A stretch of 25,866 nucleotides of DNA from the NCBI GenBank assembly GCA_963582935.1, contig CAUZSH010000022.1:1-25866 (forward strand), given 5' to 3'. A model generated the notes under the pieces. That model worked only from the letters and a program-made list of their open reading frames with translations, made no database searches and was not told where the DNA came from. Positions within the stretch are counted from its first letter, which is position 1. The number at the start of each line of letters is the position of its first letter. This DNA is from CAUZSH01 sp963582935 (GTDB taxonomy: Bacteria > Pseudomonadota > Gammaproteobacteria > Francisellales > Francisellaceae). Made by a program: the position numbers and the translations under genes. This document shows, one piece after another, positions 16,552 through 25,194 of this stretch.

Positions 16552-17315
16552 CTACTTCGCAGTATAACCGCCATCTATGGCAATATTCGCGCCCTGAATA
16601 AAGCTTCCCGCATCATTTGCCAAGTAAAAAACAAGCGACGCCACCTCACTCGCCTCTCCCACCCTTCCTGCTGGCTGAAGCTTGCTTTCTTCCTGATGCA
16701 CTTCCTCAAGCAGTCTCCCTGATTGCTGGCAATATTTTTTAATCGCCTTCCAATAAAGTGGGGTGGCAATCGTTCCCGGGCAAACACAATTTGCCACAAT
16801 GCCCTGCTTGGCATAATCCAGCACAATATTTTTCGTAAACTGAGCAATCGCTGCTTTGGTCATTCCATAGGCTGCTGAATTTGATTTCCCCACAAAAGAC
16901 TGATCCGAGCCAATGGTAATGATACGCCCACCGTCTTCTCTCTCTCCCTCTCTAGCCCTCATCAACCTCAATGCCGATTGCACCACAAAAAAAGTAGATT
17001 TCAAGTTTGTAGAAATGATTCGGTCGAACAATACCTCATCGGTATTTTCCACTGTCGCTGACACATGAATCCCTGCATTTGAAACTAACACATCAATGTG
17101 TGAATATTTTTGAGCGATTTTATCAAAAGCACTTTGAATTTCATCTACCTTGGAAATATCTGTTTGAATAAACCAAGTATTATTACGACACGATTTGGCG
17201 TGATGAGGCTTACAATGTCTAAATTAATCACCTCGTACTCTCGTTGATTAAAAATTTCAACACACGCCTCGCCAATGCCTTCTGAGCCTCCAGTCACGAC
17301 CACTACTTTTTTCAT
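16552..17315 (-). pseudogene. Short-chain dehydrogenase/reductase, frameshifted
   Basis: Two overlapping pieces of one SDR protein. The N-terminal part starts with ATG at 17315 and contains MKKVVVVTGGSEGIGEACVE (Rossmann TGGxxGIG motif). It is in a different frame from the rest: after the segment INLDI the frame changes near 17208-17216 and the original frame runs into a stop at about 17145. The second part, open from there to 16552, holds the SNAG motif, a TIGS segment, the catalytic YxxxK (AYGMTK) and the C-terminal IDGGY. A single lost base would join the pieces into a protein of about 254 residues. It could be a true pseudogene or a sequencing error. Neighbouring sugar-acid genes suggest a sugar or sugar-acid dehydrogenase, but that is only context. 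Confidence 0.85.
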
Positions 17316-17425
17316 CAAAGACGATCACAACTTTAAATTTTACTTATATCAAATATAGCTTAATTCTCTACTGCGCTTCTAGTCATTATTCGTTAATATT
17401 GATAAAAACATCACGGCTGTTAGTC

Positions 17426-18145
17426 ATGGATCAAATAGAACAATCATTACGCATTAAACTTGCTGCCGCCCACCACATTATTCACTATCACGGCTGGGAT
17501 GATTTGTTGGCAACTCATTTGAGCGTAAGAATTCCGAATACAGAGCACCTTTTAATTACCCCTCACAATACTGCTTTTGAAGAAGTCTCTGCTTCCAAAC
17601 TCATTAAATCAGACTTTAATGGAAATATTACTGGGCATAGCGATTATCAGATTATGCCTCAGGCAACAAACATCCACGCATCTATATACAAGCACTCAGG
17701 CACCATCATGAGCGCCATGCATACACATAGCATTAATGGCGTTGCGGTTTCCTCCTTAGAATGCGGACTGCTTTTCTTCAACCAACAGTCTTTACGCTTT
17801 TACAACGATATAGCCTACCACGAATTTAATGGGCTTGCCTTACAAAATGAAGGGGAAGAAATGGTGCAAAGTCTTGGCAATAACAAAGTGATGATTCTCA
17901 AAAATCATGGACTACTCAGCACTGGCGGCAATATTGAAGATACACTGTATAACCTATATTACCTAGAACAATGTTGTGATATTCAAATTAAAACCCTTTC
18001 TTCTGGGAAGAAAATTATTGAACTATCTGATGAGATTTGTAAGCTCACTAAAAAACAATTCGACAGCATCCAAAGTGCACACTTAGAGTTTGAAACCCTC
18101 ACCAGACGCATTGAAAGCAAATCAAAAATTGACTATCAAAGCTAA
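17426..18145 (+). CDS. Class II aldolase/adducin-family protein
   Basis: A 239-residue protein with one class II aldolase/adducin domain. Family blocks are HYHGWDDLLATHLSVRIP (20-37), TAFEEVSASKLIKSDFNG (49-66), the metal-binding HTH (99-101) and a later metal His in KNHGLLSTGG. Class II sugar-phosphate aldolases have a catalytic Glu in the segment just before the metal histidines; here the corresponding segment reads ATNIHASIY with no Glu. This puts the protein in the adducin-like group whose reaction is mostly unknown. I chose the ATG at 17426; a TTG nine codons earlier is possible. No clear ribosome-binding site is seen. Its stop overlaps the next start by one base (TAATG), so the two are an operon. 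Confidence 0.8.
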   Translation: MDQIEQSLRIKLAAAHHIIHYHGWDDLLATHLSVRIPNTEHLLITPHNTAFEEVSASKLIKSDFNGNITGHSDYQIMPQATNIHASIYKHSGTIMSAMHTHSINGVAVSSLECGLLFFNQQSLRFYNDIAYHEFNGLALQNEGEEMVQSLGNNKVMILKNHGLLSTGGNIEDTLYNLYYLEQCCDIQIKTLSSGKKIIELSDEICKLTKKQFDSIQSAHLEFETLTRRIESKSKIDYQS

Positions 18146-18996
18146 TGGATATTATTGATTCACATATTCACTTTTGGGATCTCTCACAAAATATGCATTC
18201 TTGGGTGAAAGATAAAAATACCCCAAAAACCTTACAAAAAAACTTTTTACCTGAAACTTTTTTGGCTCAAGCACCTTCAGACTTAAAAGGACTTGTACAT
18301 ATCGAGGCACAGGATAGCGATATGTCAGCTGAAATCGAGCAATACTGGCTCAAGAAAATCATGGCGACCCTCCCTAAGCTTTTATTCAGAAGCATTGGCT
18401 TCGTAGACATTACGCTTCCAGCTGATAAATTTGAACAAAAAATCTTATCCCTTAATGAATACAAGGCTTTTATCGGTGTTCGACATATTCTGTCCTATCA
18501 CCCCTCACACGCCTATTCCCCTGAAAGCAAAGACTTATCTACCCATCACAATATCCCTAATAATCTGAAACTACTTGCCAAATATAAACTTGTTTTTGAG
18601 TGCCAATGTTATCCAGCACAATTGCTGAATCTGCTTCCGGCTATTGTTGATTCAAATGTCACTTGTGTTCTAGAGCATCTATTGATGCCTATTTGGAAAA
18701 ATGAAAAAGAATATGGGTTTTGGAAGGATGTGTTAATGGCTGCTAATAAGGTTGGTAACATCTATATGAAATTTTCAGGGTTGAGCATGTTTGATGAAAC
18801 GTTAGATATGGAACAGGCCGTAAAACCTTGCCTTGATTTTTTCATGCCAAATCATTGTTTATACGGATCAAATCACCCTATATGCTTTACGAGTGATCCT
18901 AGTAAATGGTATAAAGTTTTGGATGGGCTATCATTATCCAAGCAGGATAAAAGACATATTTTTTATGGTACAGCAAAGAAAGTCTATCAAATGTAA
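18145..18996 (+). CDS. COG3618-type amidohydrolase (sugar lactonase family), catalytic Asp replaced by Asn
   Basis: A 283-residue TIM-barrel amidohydrolase (PF04909, COG3618). Relatives include L-fuconolactone and L-rhamnonolactone hydrolases. The metal-binding DSHIHFWD with H7 and H9 is intact, as are the later blocks VLEHLLMP (175-182) and MKFSGL (208-213). Near the C-terminus the family consensus GSDWP reads GSNHP (241-245; codon AAT at the Asp position). That Asp is the general base or metal ligand in characterised members, so the enzyme may be inactive or altered. It starts one base inside the aldolase stop. It ends nine bases before the convergent dehydratase gene. The lactonase role is inferred from family and context. 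Confidence 0.82.
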   Translation: MDIIDSHIHFWDLSQNMHSWVKDKNTPKTLQKNFLPETFLAQAPSDLKGLVHIEAQDSDMSAEIEQYWLKKIMATLPKLLFRSIGFVDITLPADKFEQKILSLNEYKAFIGVRHILSYHPSHAYSPESKDLSTHHNIPNNLKLLAKYKLVFECQCYPAQLLNLLPAIVDSNVTCVLEHLLMPIWKNEKEYGFWKDVLMAANKVGNIYMKFSGLSMFDETLDMEQAVKPCLDFFMPNHCLYGSNHPICFTSDPSKWYKVLDGLSLSKQDKRHIFYGTAKKVYQM

Positions 18997-19005
18997 TGTT
19001 GAAAT

Positions 19006-20184
19006 TTACTTCACCACCATTTTAGGAGAATTTTTCAACACCTCATCATTCAATTCAATTCCCAACCCTGGATCTTCTGACACTTGGAAAAATCCGTCTA
19101 CAGGCTGTGGATCCTGAAGACATAGCTCACGATTAAAGTCCTTGATCGCATACGTGTGATGCTCATGAATCAAAAAGTTTGGAATTGCTGTTTCTAGATG
19201 AAGCGCTGCCATGGTTGCAACGGGACCACCGCAGACATGTGCTTGAATTTTCACATCATACATATCCGCATAATCACAAATCTTTTTCGCTTCCGTTAAG
19301 CCACCACATAGCCCAATATCTGGTTGTAACAAATCAACCGTTTGTGACTCAAGATACTCACGCACACCATGACGCAAATAAAGACGTTCACCGGCCGCAA
19401 TAGGCACATTTAATTTATCGCGTAATCGATGATGTAATTTTGAATTTAGATAATTCACCGGCTCTTCCAAAAACATGCAATTAAATTCTTCTGCAATCGC
19501 GCCAAGTTGCAACGCTGAAGATACCCCCGGCAAACTATGGCATTCAAAAATAATATCACCATTCTCACCCAACACATCTCGAATCGCCTGCAAACGCGCC
19601 CGAATAAGGTTTAGATGATCTTGCCTAAAAGGCTTCGTGCAATCGTAAATCGTATCACCATTTTTATCAAACATCATCGGATCAACTTTAACGCTATCAT
19701 AGCCTTCTGCTACCACTTTCTCTGTCGCCAAACCATAATCTTCTGGGCGAGATAAAGTCTTACGTTCATAAACGTCCCAATCAAACTGAAGCTGACTTGC
19801 ATAAGTCCGTAGCTTTGCGTTCACTTTACCACCGAGAAGCTGATAACAAGGCACACCCAGGGCTTTCCCCTTTATATCCCAAAGCGCCGTATCAATAGCA
19901 CTCATCGCCGCATAAACTACAGGACCACCTCCAAGCCCCCAAAAGCTTTCACGGAGCATTCTATTCCACAACAATTCTGTCTGGAAAGGGTCAAAACCAA
20001 GCAGCATCTCTTCCGCAAACTCTTTAATCATGTGAGCCGCCGCACTATGCCCCAAATCATAAGCCAAGCCTGCCTCGCCCACACCATGAATACCTTCATC
20101 GGTATGAATTCTGACAAATACGGGATTCCATGCAGGGCGTTTTGGACAGTGGGTGTCTATAATTTCAATTTGGGTGATTTTCAT
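19006..20184 (-). CDS. Enolase-superfamily sugar-acid dehydratase (mandelate racemase/galactonate dehydratase type)
   Basis: A 392-residue enolase-superfamily protein. The N-terminal capping domain is followed by the barrel with metal ligands E214 (in FECHS), E240 (FLEEPV) and E266 (AAGERLY). H216 in the position of the galactonate dehydratase H185, H316 in QAHVCGGPVATMA and E341 complete an acid-sugar dehydratase type site. The segment SVKVDPM (165-170) has one Lys. Such enzymes remove water from aldonic acids (galactonate, gluconate, mannonate or deoxy acids) to 2-keto-3-deoxy acids. It is the only apparently intact catalytic enzyme in the small island with the SDR, aldolase-like and amidohydrolase genes. 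No kinase, aldolase or sugar transporter is adjacent. Exact substrate is unknown. Confidence 0.85.
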   Translation of the reverse strand: MKITQIEIIDTHCPKRPAWNPVFVRIHTDEGIHGVGEAGLAYDLGHSAAAHMIKEFAEEMLLGFDPFQTELLWNRMLRESFWGLGGGPVVYAAMSAIDTALWDIKGKALGVPCYQLLGGKVNAKLRTYASQLQFDWDVYERKTLSRPEDYGLATEKVVAEGYDSVKVDPMMFDKNGDTIYDCTKPFRQDHLNLIRARLQAIRDVLGENGDIIFECHSLPGVSSALQLGAIAEEFNCMFLEEPVNYLNSKLHHRLRDKLNVPIAAGERLYLRHGVREYLESQTVDLLQPDIGLCGGLTEAKKICDYADMYDVKIQAHVCGGPVATMAALHLETAIPNFLIHEHHTYAIKDFNRELCLQDPQPVDGFFQVSEDPGLGIELNDEVLKNSPKMVVK

Positions 20185-20216
20185 GAGACTTCTTAAAAAT
20201 TATGGATAACCACTCA

Positions 20217-20245
20217 AGCATAGTGAAGTCGTGAGTAACTCTCAA
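20217..20245 (-). promoter_or_regulatory. Putative promoter for the sugar-acid dehydratase gene
   Basis: On the minus strand, TTGAGA (-35, 20240-20245) and TATGCT (-10, 20217-20222) are 17 bases apart, about 33 bases before the dehydratase ATG. The -35 overlaps a small inverted repeat (ACTCT-5-AGAGT, 20238-20252) that could be an operator. It would separate this gene from the rml operon upstream. Confidence 0.4.
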
Positions 20246-20262
20246 TAAGAGTATATTGGGAA

Positions 20263-21273
20263 TTAGCTGTTAAGGTAAAATTCGATTGTTTCTTTAAACA
20301 TTTTCATAAAGTCTTGTGACGGCTTCCAATTTAATTCTTTCTGTATCTTGGCATTATCTATTGCATAACGCCAATCATGCCCTTTACGGTCTTCCACAAA
20401 AGTAATCAAGCTTTTATGAGGTGAATTTTCTGGATTATAGCCATCCATCAAGGTGCATATCGTATGCACTAAAGTCAGATTATTCACCTCATTGATGCCG
20501 CCCACATTATAAACTTCGCCTCGTTTTCCCGTTCTAATTATACAATCTATGGCATCACAATGATTTTCTACATACAACCAGTCACGAATATTGGAGCCAT
20601 CACCATAGATTGGAATTTGTTTTTGTTCAATACAGCTCTTAATCACAACGGGAATCAATTTTTCAGGGTGCTGGTAAGGCCCATAATTATTCGAACAATT
20701 TGAGGTTGTGACAGGAAGCTTATAGGTGTGATGGTATGCCCTGACAATATGATCAGACCCCGCTTTAGATGCAGAGTACGGAGAATTTGGCTCGTAAGCT
20801 TTCTCTTCCGTAAAAGCAGGTCCTGTTTTAGATAAGGTGCCATAAACTTCATCCGTAGAAACATGATGAAAAAGACAATCATTTTCATCTAACCCCAACT
20901 CGTCAAACCAGTATTTCTTAGCCTCGTTCAATATGGTAAACGTTCCCATAATATTGGTTTCCAAAAATACTTTTGGTCCACTGATAGAATTGTCCACATG
21001 GGATTCCGCAGCAAAATGCACAATCGTATCAATCTTATGCTCACGCAAGGTTTTTGCAACCGAGGCCTCATCACAAATATCTGCCTCCACAAAAGTATGA
21101 TTCCGATCATTTTTTAAGTTTTTTAAATTATCCAAACTTCCAGCATAAGTTAATTTATCAAAGCTAATGATTTTCACATCAGGATATTTTGCTAGAATCA
21201 TACGAACAAAGTTAGAGCCTATAAAACCTGCCGCACCTGTTACCATCATATTTTTAGGCATGTATTTTCTCAT
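20263..21273 (-). CDS. rmlB: dTDP-glucose 4,6-dehydratase RmlB
   Basis: A 336-residue extended SDR that converts dTDP-glucose to dTDP-4-keto-6-deoxyglucose, the second step of dTDP-L-rhamnose synthesis. Seen in it are the NAD-binding GAAGFIG (13-19), the T140-D141-E142 triad region of STDEVYG, and Y166xxxK170 in YSASKAG. The start at 21273 overlaps the rmlD stop by four bases; a second ATG four codons later is also possible. It is last in the order rmlA-rmlC-rmlD-rmlB. The same intermediate can feed other deoxysugars, but the full rml set points to rhamnose. Confidence 0.97.
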   Translation of the reverse strand: MRKYMPKNMMVTGAAGFIGSNFVRMILAKYPDVKIISFDKLTYAGSLDNLKNLKNDRNHTFVEADICDEASVAKTLREHKIDTIVHFAAESHVDNSISGPKVFLETNIMGTFTILNEAKKYWFDELGLDENDCLFHHVSTDEVYGTLSKTGPAFTEEKAYEPNSPYSASKAGSDHIVRAYHHTYKLPVTTSNCSNNYGPYQHPEKLIPVVIKSCIEQKQIPIYGDGSNIRDWLYVENHCDAIDCIIRTGKRGEVYNVGGINEVNNLTLVHTICTLMDGYNPENSPHKSLITFVEDRKGHDWRYAIDNAKIQKELNWKPSQDFMKMFKETIEFYLNS

Positions 21274-22166
21274 AAATCCATCTCTTTTTTTAATTGCGTA
21301 ATGACCGCTGGCAGGTCGTCATGCCAAACACGTTGTTTAATATTAAACACTTTTTGGATCTTACCCACATTAAATGCTGAATTTGTCGGACGCGCAGTTG
21401 GCGTTGGGTAATCTTCAGTTCTAATCGCATTGATCCTATTTGTAACCACATCAAACCTCTGTCTTTTAGATTCTGAAATAATAGCAACAGCTAACTGATG
21501 CCAAGTCGTCACGGGGAAACCACTATAATGATAAAGCCCCCACTTCCCCTGACTTTTTACATGGCATGATTGGCAGATTTCAACGATCACTCGAGCAATA
21601 TCACTTGCGGATGTTGGTGATCCATATTGATCGGAAACCACACCCAGCTCTGTCTTCATTGTAGAGAGCTTTGCTATAGTTTTGACAAAATTATTGCCAT
21701 GCTCACCGAAGACCCAACTCACACGTAAAATAATATGCTTCTGCCATATTTCTTCTAATACCTGCTCACCTTTTAACTTCGTCTCACCATAAACACCCAA
21801 TGGTGAAACTAAATCATATTCAACATAATTTGTCTTTTTTGATCCATCAAAAACATAGTCTGTGGAAAGGTGGATTAAAGGTAAATCATATTTCCTGCAT
21901 TGCTCAGCTAAGCTCTTAACGGCCAAATGATTGACCGCATTGGCAGACTTAACTTCCTGTTCTGCTTTATCTACCGCAGTATATGCCGTGGCATTAACCA
22001 CAAAACAATAGTCATGGTTTAACTCAAAAAACTGGGACACCTCATCTTTATTCGTAATATCAAGGTCACCTCTTCCCGTTGCTTGATATTCAATACCGTT
22101 TTTTTCACAGTAAGCCACTAAAGCATGTCCCACCTGTCCATTTTTGCCTAAAATTAATAGTTTCAT
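21270..22166 (-). CDS. rmlD: dTDP-4-dehydrorhamnose reductase RmlD
   Basis: A 298-residue SDR that reduces dTDP-4-keto-L-rhamnose to dTDP-L-rhamnose, the last step. The nucleotide-binding GKNGQVG (7-13), STDYVFDGS (101-109) and catalytic Y126xxxK130 in YGETKLKGE are present. It begins seven bases after rmlC and overlaps rmlB by four bases, so it is embedded in the operon. Confidence 0.96.
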   Translation of the reverse strand: MKLLILGKNGQVGHALVAYCEKNGIEYQATGRGDLDITNKDEVSQFFELNHDYCFVVNATAYTAVDKAEQEVKSANAVNHLAVKSLAEQCRKYDLPLIHLSTDYVFDGSKKTNYVEYDLVSPLGVYGETKLKGEQVLEEIWQKHIILRVSWVFGEHGNNFVKTIAKLSTMKTELGVVSDQYGSPTSASDIARVIVEICQSCHVKSQGKWGLYHYSGFPVTTWHQLAVAIISESKRQRFDVVTNRINAIRTEDYPTPTARPTNSAFNVGKIQKVFNIKQRVWHDDLPAVITQLKKEMDL

Positions 22167-22173
22167 ATAAATG

Positions 22174-22740
22174 CTACGCCTTTTGATAAACAGGCAAGTC
22201 AGATTTAGACATATCTTTTAATCGAGTACCTTTTTCATCTTTCGCAGATAACAACGGCTTGATATCCTCTGGCCATTGAATCTGGAGATCAGGGTCATTC
22301 CATAAAATACTCTTTTCAGAGCTTGGGTGATAATAATCTGTACATTTATAAGAAAAGTCCGCTGTCTCACTGAGCACCATAAATCCATGCGCAAAACCTA
22401 CAGGCACCCATAATTGGCGTTTATTTTCTTCCGACAACTCAACACTCACTGACCTCCCAAAATTAGGTGAACCCACACGCACATCTACAGCCACATCAAA
22501 CACTGCACCTCGAGTTGCAGAGACCAACTTTCCTTGTGTTTGCTGCAACTGATAGTGCAATCCCCGCAAAACACCTTTGGAAGACCTCGACAAGTTACCC
22601 TGAACAAACGCACCCTGAATACCTACTAGACACTGATAACGTTCTGCTGAAAAATCTTCATAAAAAAAGCCTCGTTCATCACCAAAGATTTTTGGCTCTA
22701 TGATTTTTACTTCTGGCAAACATGTGTTAATGACTTTCAT
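22174..22740 (-). CDS. rmlC: dTDP-4-dehydrorhamnose 3,5-epimerase RmlC
   Basis: A 188-residue cupin epimerase that inverts C3 and C5 of dTDP-4-keto-6-deoxyglucose. GDERGFFYEDF (20-30), the catalytic H62 in GVLRGLHYQ, WVPVGFAHGF (111-120) and Y131 in FSYKCTDYY are as in the family. It lies 12 bases after rmlA. Its best Shine-Dalgarno-like stretch (AAAGGA) is only one base from the ATG, which is unusually close, yet the protein start matches the family well. Confidence 0.97.
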   Translation of the reverse strand: MKVINTCLPEVKIIEPKIFGDERGFFYEDFSAERYQCLVGIQGAFVQGNLSRSSKGVLRGLHYQLQQTQGKLVSATRGAVFDVAVDVRVGSPNFGRSVSVELSEENKRQLWVPVGFAHGFMVLSETADFSYKCTDYYHPSSEKSILWNDPDLQIQWPEDIKPLLSAKDEKGTRLKDMSKSDLPVYQKA

Positions 22741-22752
22741 TTCATTCCTTTA

Positions 22753-23631
22753 TCAAACTTCTCTTAACCGCCTAAGTATATATTGCCCATATTGATTCTT
22801 CTTCATTTTCTGCCCTGCACGCTCAAATAATTCACCCGAAATCCAATTCTGTTCCCAAGCAATCTCTTCCAAACAAGCCACCTTAATCCCTTGGCGGTTT
22901 TCAATCGTTGAAATAAATCGTGAAGCTTCAATTAATGACTCATGAGTGCCTGTGTCTAACCAAGCATATCCTCGTCCTAGTTTTTCAACCTTTAGCTCTT
23001 GTCTATCAAGGTAAATTTCATTTAGATCTGTAATTTCCAGTTCACCACGCTCAGATGGCTTTACTTGCTTTGCATACTCACAAACGTGATGATCATAAAA
23101 ATACAATCCCGTAATGGCGTAATTTGATTTCGGATGCTCTGGTTTTTCTTCTACAGAAAGAACATTCCCTAACGTATCAAACTCCACAACCCCATAACGT
23201 TCCGGATCGCTAACACCATAGCCGAAGACACATGCCCCATTATTTTTTTCAACACAAGCACGTGCGCTTAAAAGTTGTTCCGTTAAACCATGACCATAAT
23301 AAATATTATCCCCTAATACCAAACAAACAGAATCTCCATTCAAAAAATCTTCTGCAAGAATAAACGCCTGCGCCAACCCATCTGGAGAAGGTTGAACCAC
23401 ATATTCAATCGCCATCCCCCACTGTGCACCATTTCCCAGTAAAAGCTTAAAAGTAGCTTGGTCCTGCTCCGTAGTAATGATCAACACTTCCTTTAAGCCA
23501 GAGAGCATCAGAATTGACAGTGGATAATACACCATAGGTTTATCGTAAATGGGAATTAATTGTTTACTAACACCCATTGTAGCTGGAAATAAACGCGTGC
23601 CTGAGCCACCTGCAAGAACAATGCCTTTCAT
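22753..23631 (-). CDS. rmlA: Glucose-1-phosphate thymidylyltransferase RmlA
   Basis: A 292-residue nucleotidyltransferase that makes dTDP-glucose from dTTP and glucose-1-phosphate, the committed step of dTDP-rhamnose synthesis. The N-terminal signature MKGIVLAGGSGTRLFPAT carries R13, followed by K23 in SKQLIPIYDKPM; LVLGDNIYYG is the later family block. I chose the ATG at 23631: AGGGG lies ten bases upstream and the length equals the E. coli enzyme. An ATG six codons earlier (23649) has no ribosome-binding site. It is first in rmlA-rmlC-rmlD-rmlB. Confidence 0.96.
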   Translation of the reverse strand: MKGIVLAGGSGTRLFPATMGVSKQLIPIYDKPMVYYPLSILMLSGLKEVLIITTEQDQATFKLLLGNGAQWGMAIEYVVQPSPDGLAQAFILAEDFLNGDSVCLVLGDNIYYGHGLTEQLLSARACVEKNNGACVFGYGVSDPERYGVVEFDTLGNVLSVEEKPEHPKSNYAITGLYFYDHHVCEYAKQVKPSERGELEITDLNEIYLDRQELKVEKLGRGYAWLDTGTHESLIEASRFISTIENRQGIKVACLEEIAWEQNWISGELFERAGQKMKKNQYGQYILRRLREV

Positions 23632-23697
23632 ATTTTTATATCCCCTCATTAAATAAAATTATCAAGATGTGTTAATGGTAATCTACGTTTGTTAAAA

Positions 23698-23727
23698 ATA
23701 ACAGACTCTAAAGCTTTACACTTTCAA
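23698..23727 (-). promoter_or_regulatory. Possible promoter for the rml operon
   Basis: On the minus strand, TTGAAA (-35, 23722-23727) and TGTTAT (-10, 23698-23703) are 18 bases apart, about 67 bases before the rmlA start. The 131-base gap upstream of rmlA shows no strong terminator for the ligase-type gene, so transcription could also come from further upstream. Confidence 0.3.
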
Positions 23728-23762
23728 ACATCAGCAGATGGGATTTCATAATAGCATAAAAA

Positions 23763-25121
23763 TCAACCATTCTTAGTTATCCTAGCTTCTTTTGAATAAA
23801 TGGGTCTTTGCCAAAGACTCAGGTCACCAAATCTACTCCTTGGATGATATGAAGCCAATACTCCAACCAGAAATACAAAGAAAATAGATGAAAAGTCCAT
23901 AAATGATGAGTTAAACAACATATTCACACTGATACCCACCAAAGAAACCCAAGCTACACTATACCAAAATCGAGGCAAAGTCTGAGCATAGCGCCACACT
24001 GTATATAAAAACCCTAAAAAAAGCATTAAGCCTATAATGCCATTTTCAAATAAATAGGTTAAATATTGGTTATGAGGATTAGAAAAACTCTGATACTCAA
24101 AATTTGGGTTTTTATTTTTTTTATCGGCATAGTAGCTTTTAGTTACCGCTTCATAACTGCCTGTCCCATAACCGATCACTAATTTTGATGGCCGTTCTAT
24201 CAAAATATTTGCAGTTGTCACATAAAAATTCAAACGCAGTCCTACCGAAGTTATATTACTATGTCCTTCCGTATAAGCCACCACATGATGCACACCCTCA
24301 TCAATTCGCTCCTTAAATGTGGGAGAAAACAAATACGCACCACCAAATAGAGCAAGAATAAAAGCGACCATTCCTATAATAGACCACAACTTCCGCGCTT
24401 GAAATAATAGGCAAATCAAAATAGATAACTCCATCACATAACCTGAACGAGAGCTATTTAAAAATATTTCAGCAATCATCGCAAGCGCACCCAGAGCTAA
24501 AGCGACATAACGCCACTGTATTTTAATTTCTTTCAATCTAGAAGTGATTAGACAGCTAAATCCAAATACTAATGTGAAATATGCAAAAGTGCCATGCCCT
24601 TGTGCTGAAGGCCAACTAGCTCCCCCGATAAATTTAATTGCATAGCTCTGTGATAAAATATAATAGTTTAAATATATAGAAACCAAATTAATCAAAATAC
24701 CTAACGCTAAGGCGCTGACCATCCAATAAAATTTCTTCACATCACCATGAATAAAATACACAACGCACCAAATCGTTAATAAGCGATTATACCTTAGTGC
24801 TGCACTAAATGCTTCTGACCAACTACCATAGCTATATAACACACCAACCAGCTCCCAAAAAACGAAAGCAAATACCATAATAATAATGGGGTGCTTTAGA
24901 AGCCTGATTTTTTCTCGCCAATTTCCACTCAATAAAAAGCACGCAAAAAGAATACCCATACTAATCGAACCGCCAGCTGTAGAAATCGTACTCCACAGCG
25001 CAAGCATAAAACAGGAAAATAAACCAAACTTCTCAAAGAAACCACTTATTTTTTGAAAAATAAAATCCACTGGTACGACCGTTTTCTGCTGACGAATGAT
25101 ATTTTTTTCCATTTTAATCAT
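23763..25121 (-). CDS. O-antigen ligase/polymerase-family membrane protein (Wzy_C domain)
   Basis: A 452-residue protein with about eleven hydrophobic segments and a large periplasmic loop (about 270-355). The S-S-R-S-G-Y segment (223-228), the conserved Arg in SVGLRLNFY (292-300), GYGTGSYE (317-324) and the H350 in NPHNQYL are typical of the WaaL/Wzy_C family. WaaL attaches undecaprenyl-linked O-antigen to lipid A-core at the periplasmic face; relatives polymerise O units or glycosylate proteins. I cannot tell ligase from polymerase here. No clear ribosome-binding site is seen; the ATG at 25121 or that at 25112 could be used. It lies between a glycosyltransferase and the rml genes, which supports a surface-glycan role. 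Confidence 0.82.
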   Translation of the reverse strand: MIKMEKNIIRQQKTVVPVDFIFQKISGFFEKFGLFSCFMLALWSTISTAGGSISMGILFACFLLSGNWREKIRLLKHPIIIMVFAFVFWELVGVLYSYGSWSEAFSAALRYNRLLTIWCVVYFIHGDVKKFYWMVSALALGILINLVSIYLNYYILSQSYAIKFIGGASWPSAQGHGTFAYFTLVFGFSCLITSRLKEIKIQWRYVALALGALAMIAEIFLNSSRSGYVMELSILICLLFQARKLWSIIGMVAFILALFGGAYLFSPTFKERIDEGVHHVVAYTEGHSNITSVGLRLNFYVTTANILIERPSKLVIGYGTGSYEAVTKSYYADKKNKNPNFEYQSFSNPHNQYLTYLFENGIIGLMLFLGFLYTVWRYAQTLPRFWYSVAWVSLVGISVNMLFNSSFMDFSSIFFVFLVGVLASYHPRSRFGDLSLWQRPIYSKEARITKNG

Positions 25122-25194
25122 GAAGGTTTATGCCATATGTCTTGCTACAGTATAGTGATGTTATACAAAATATAGTAATTTTATTAAATTCTAT

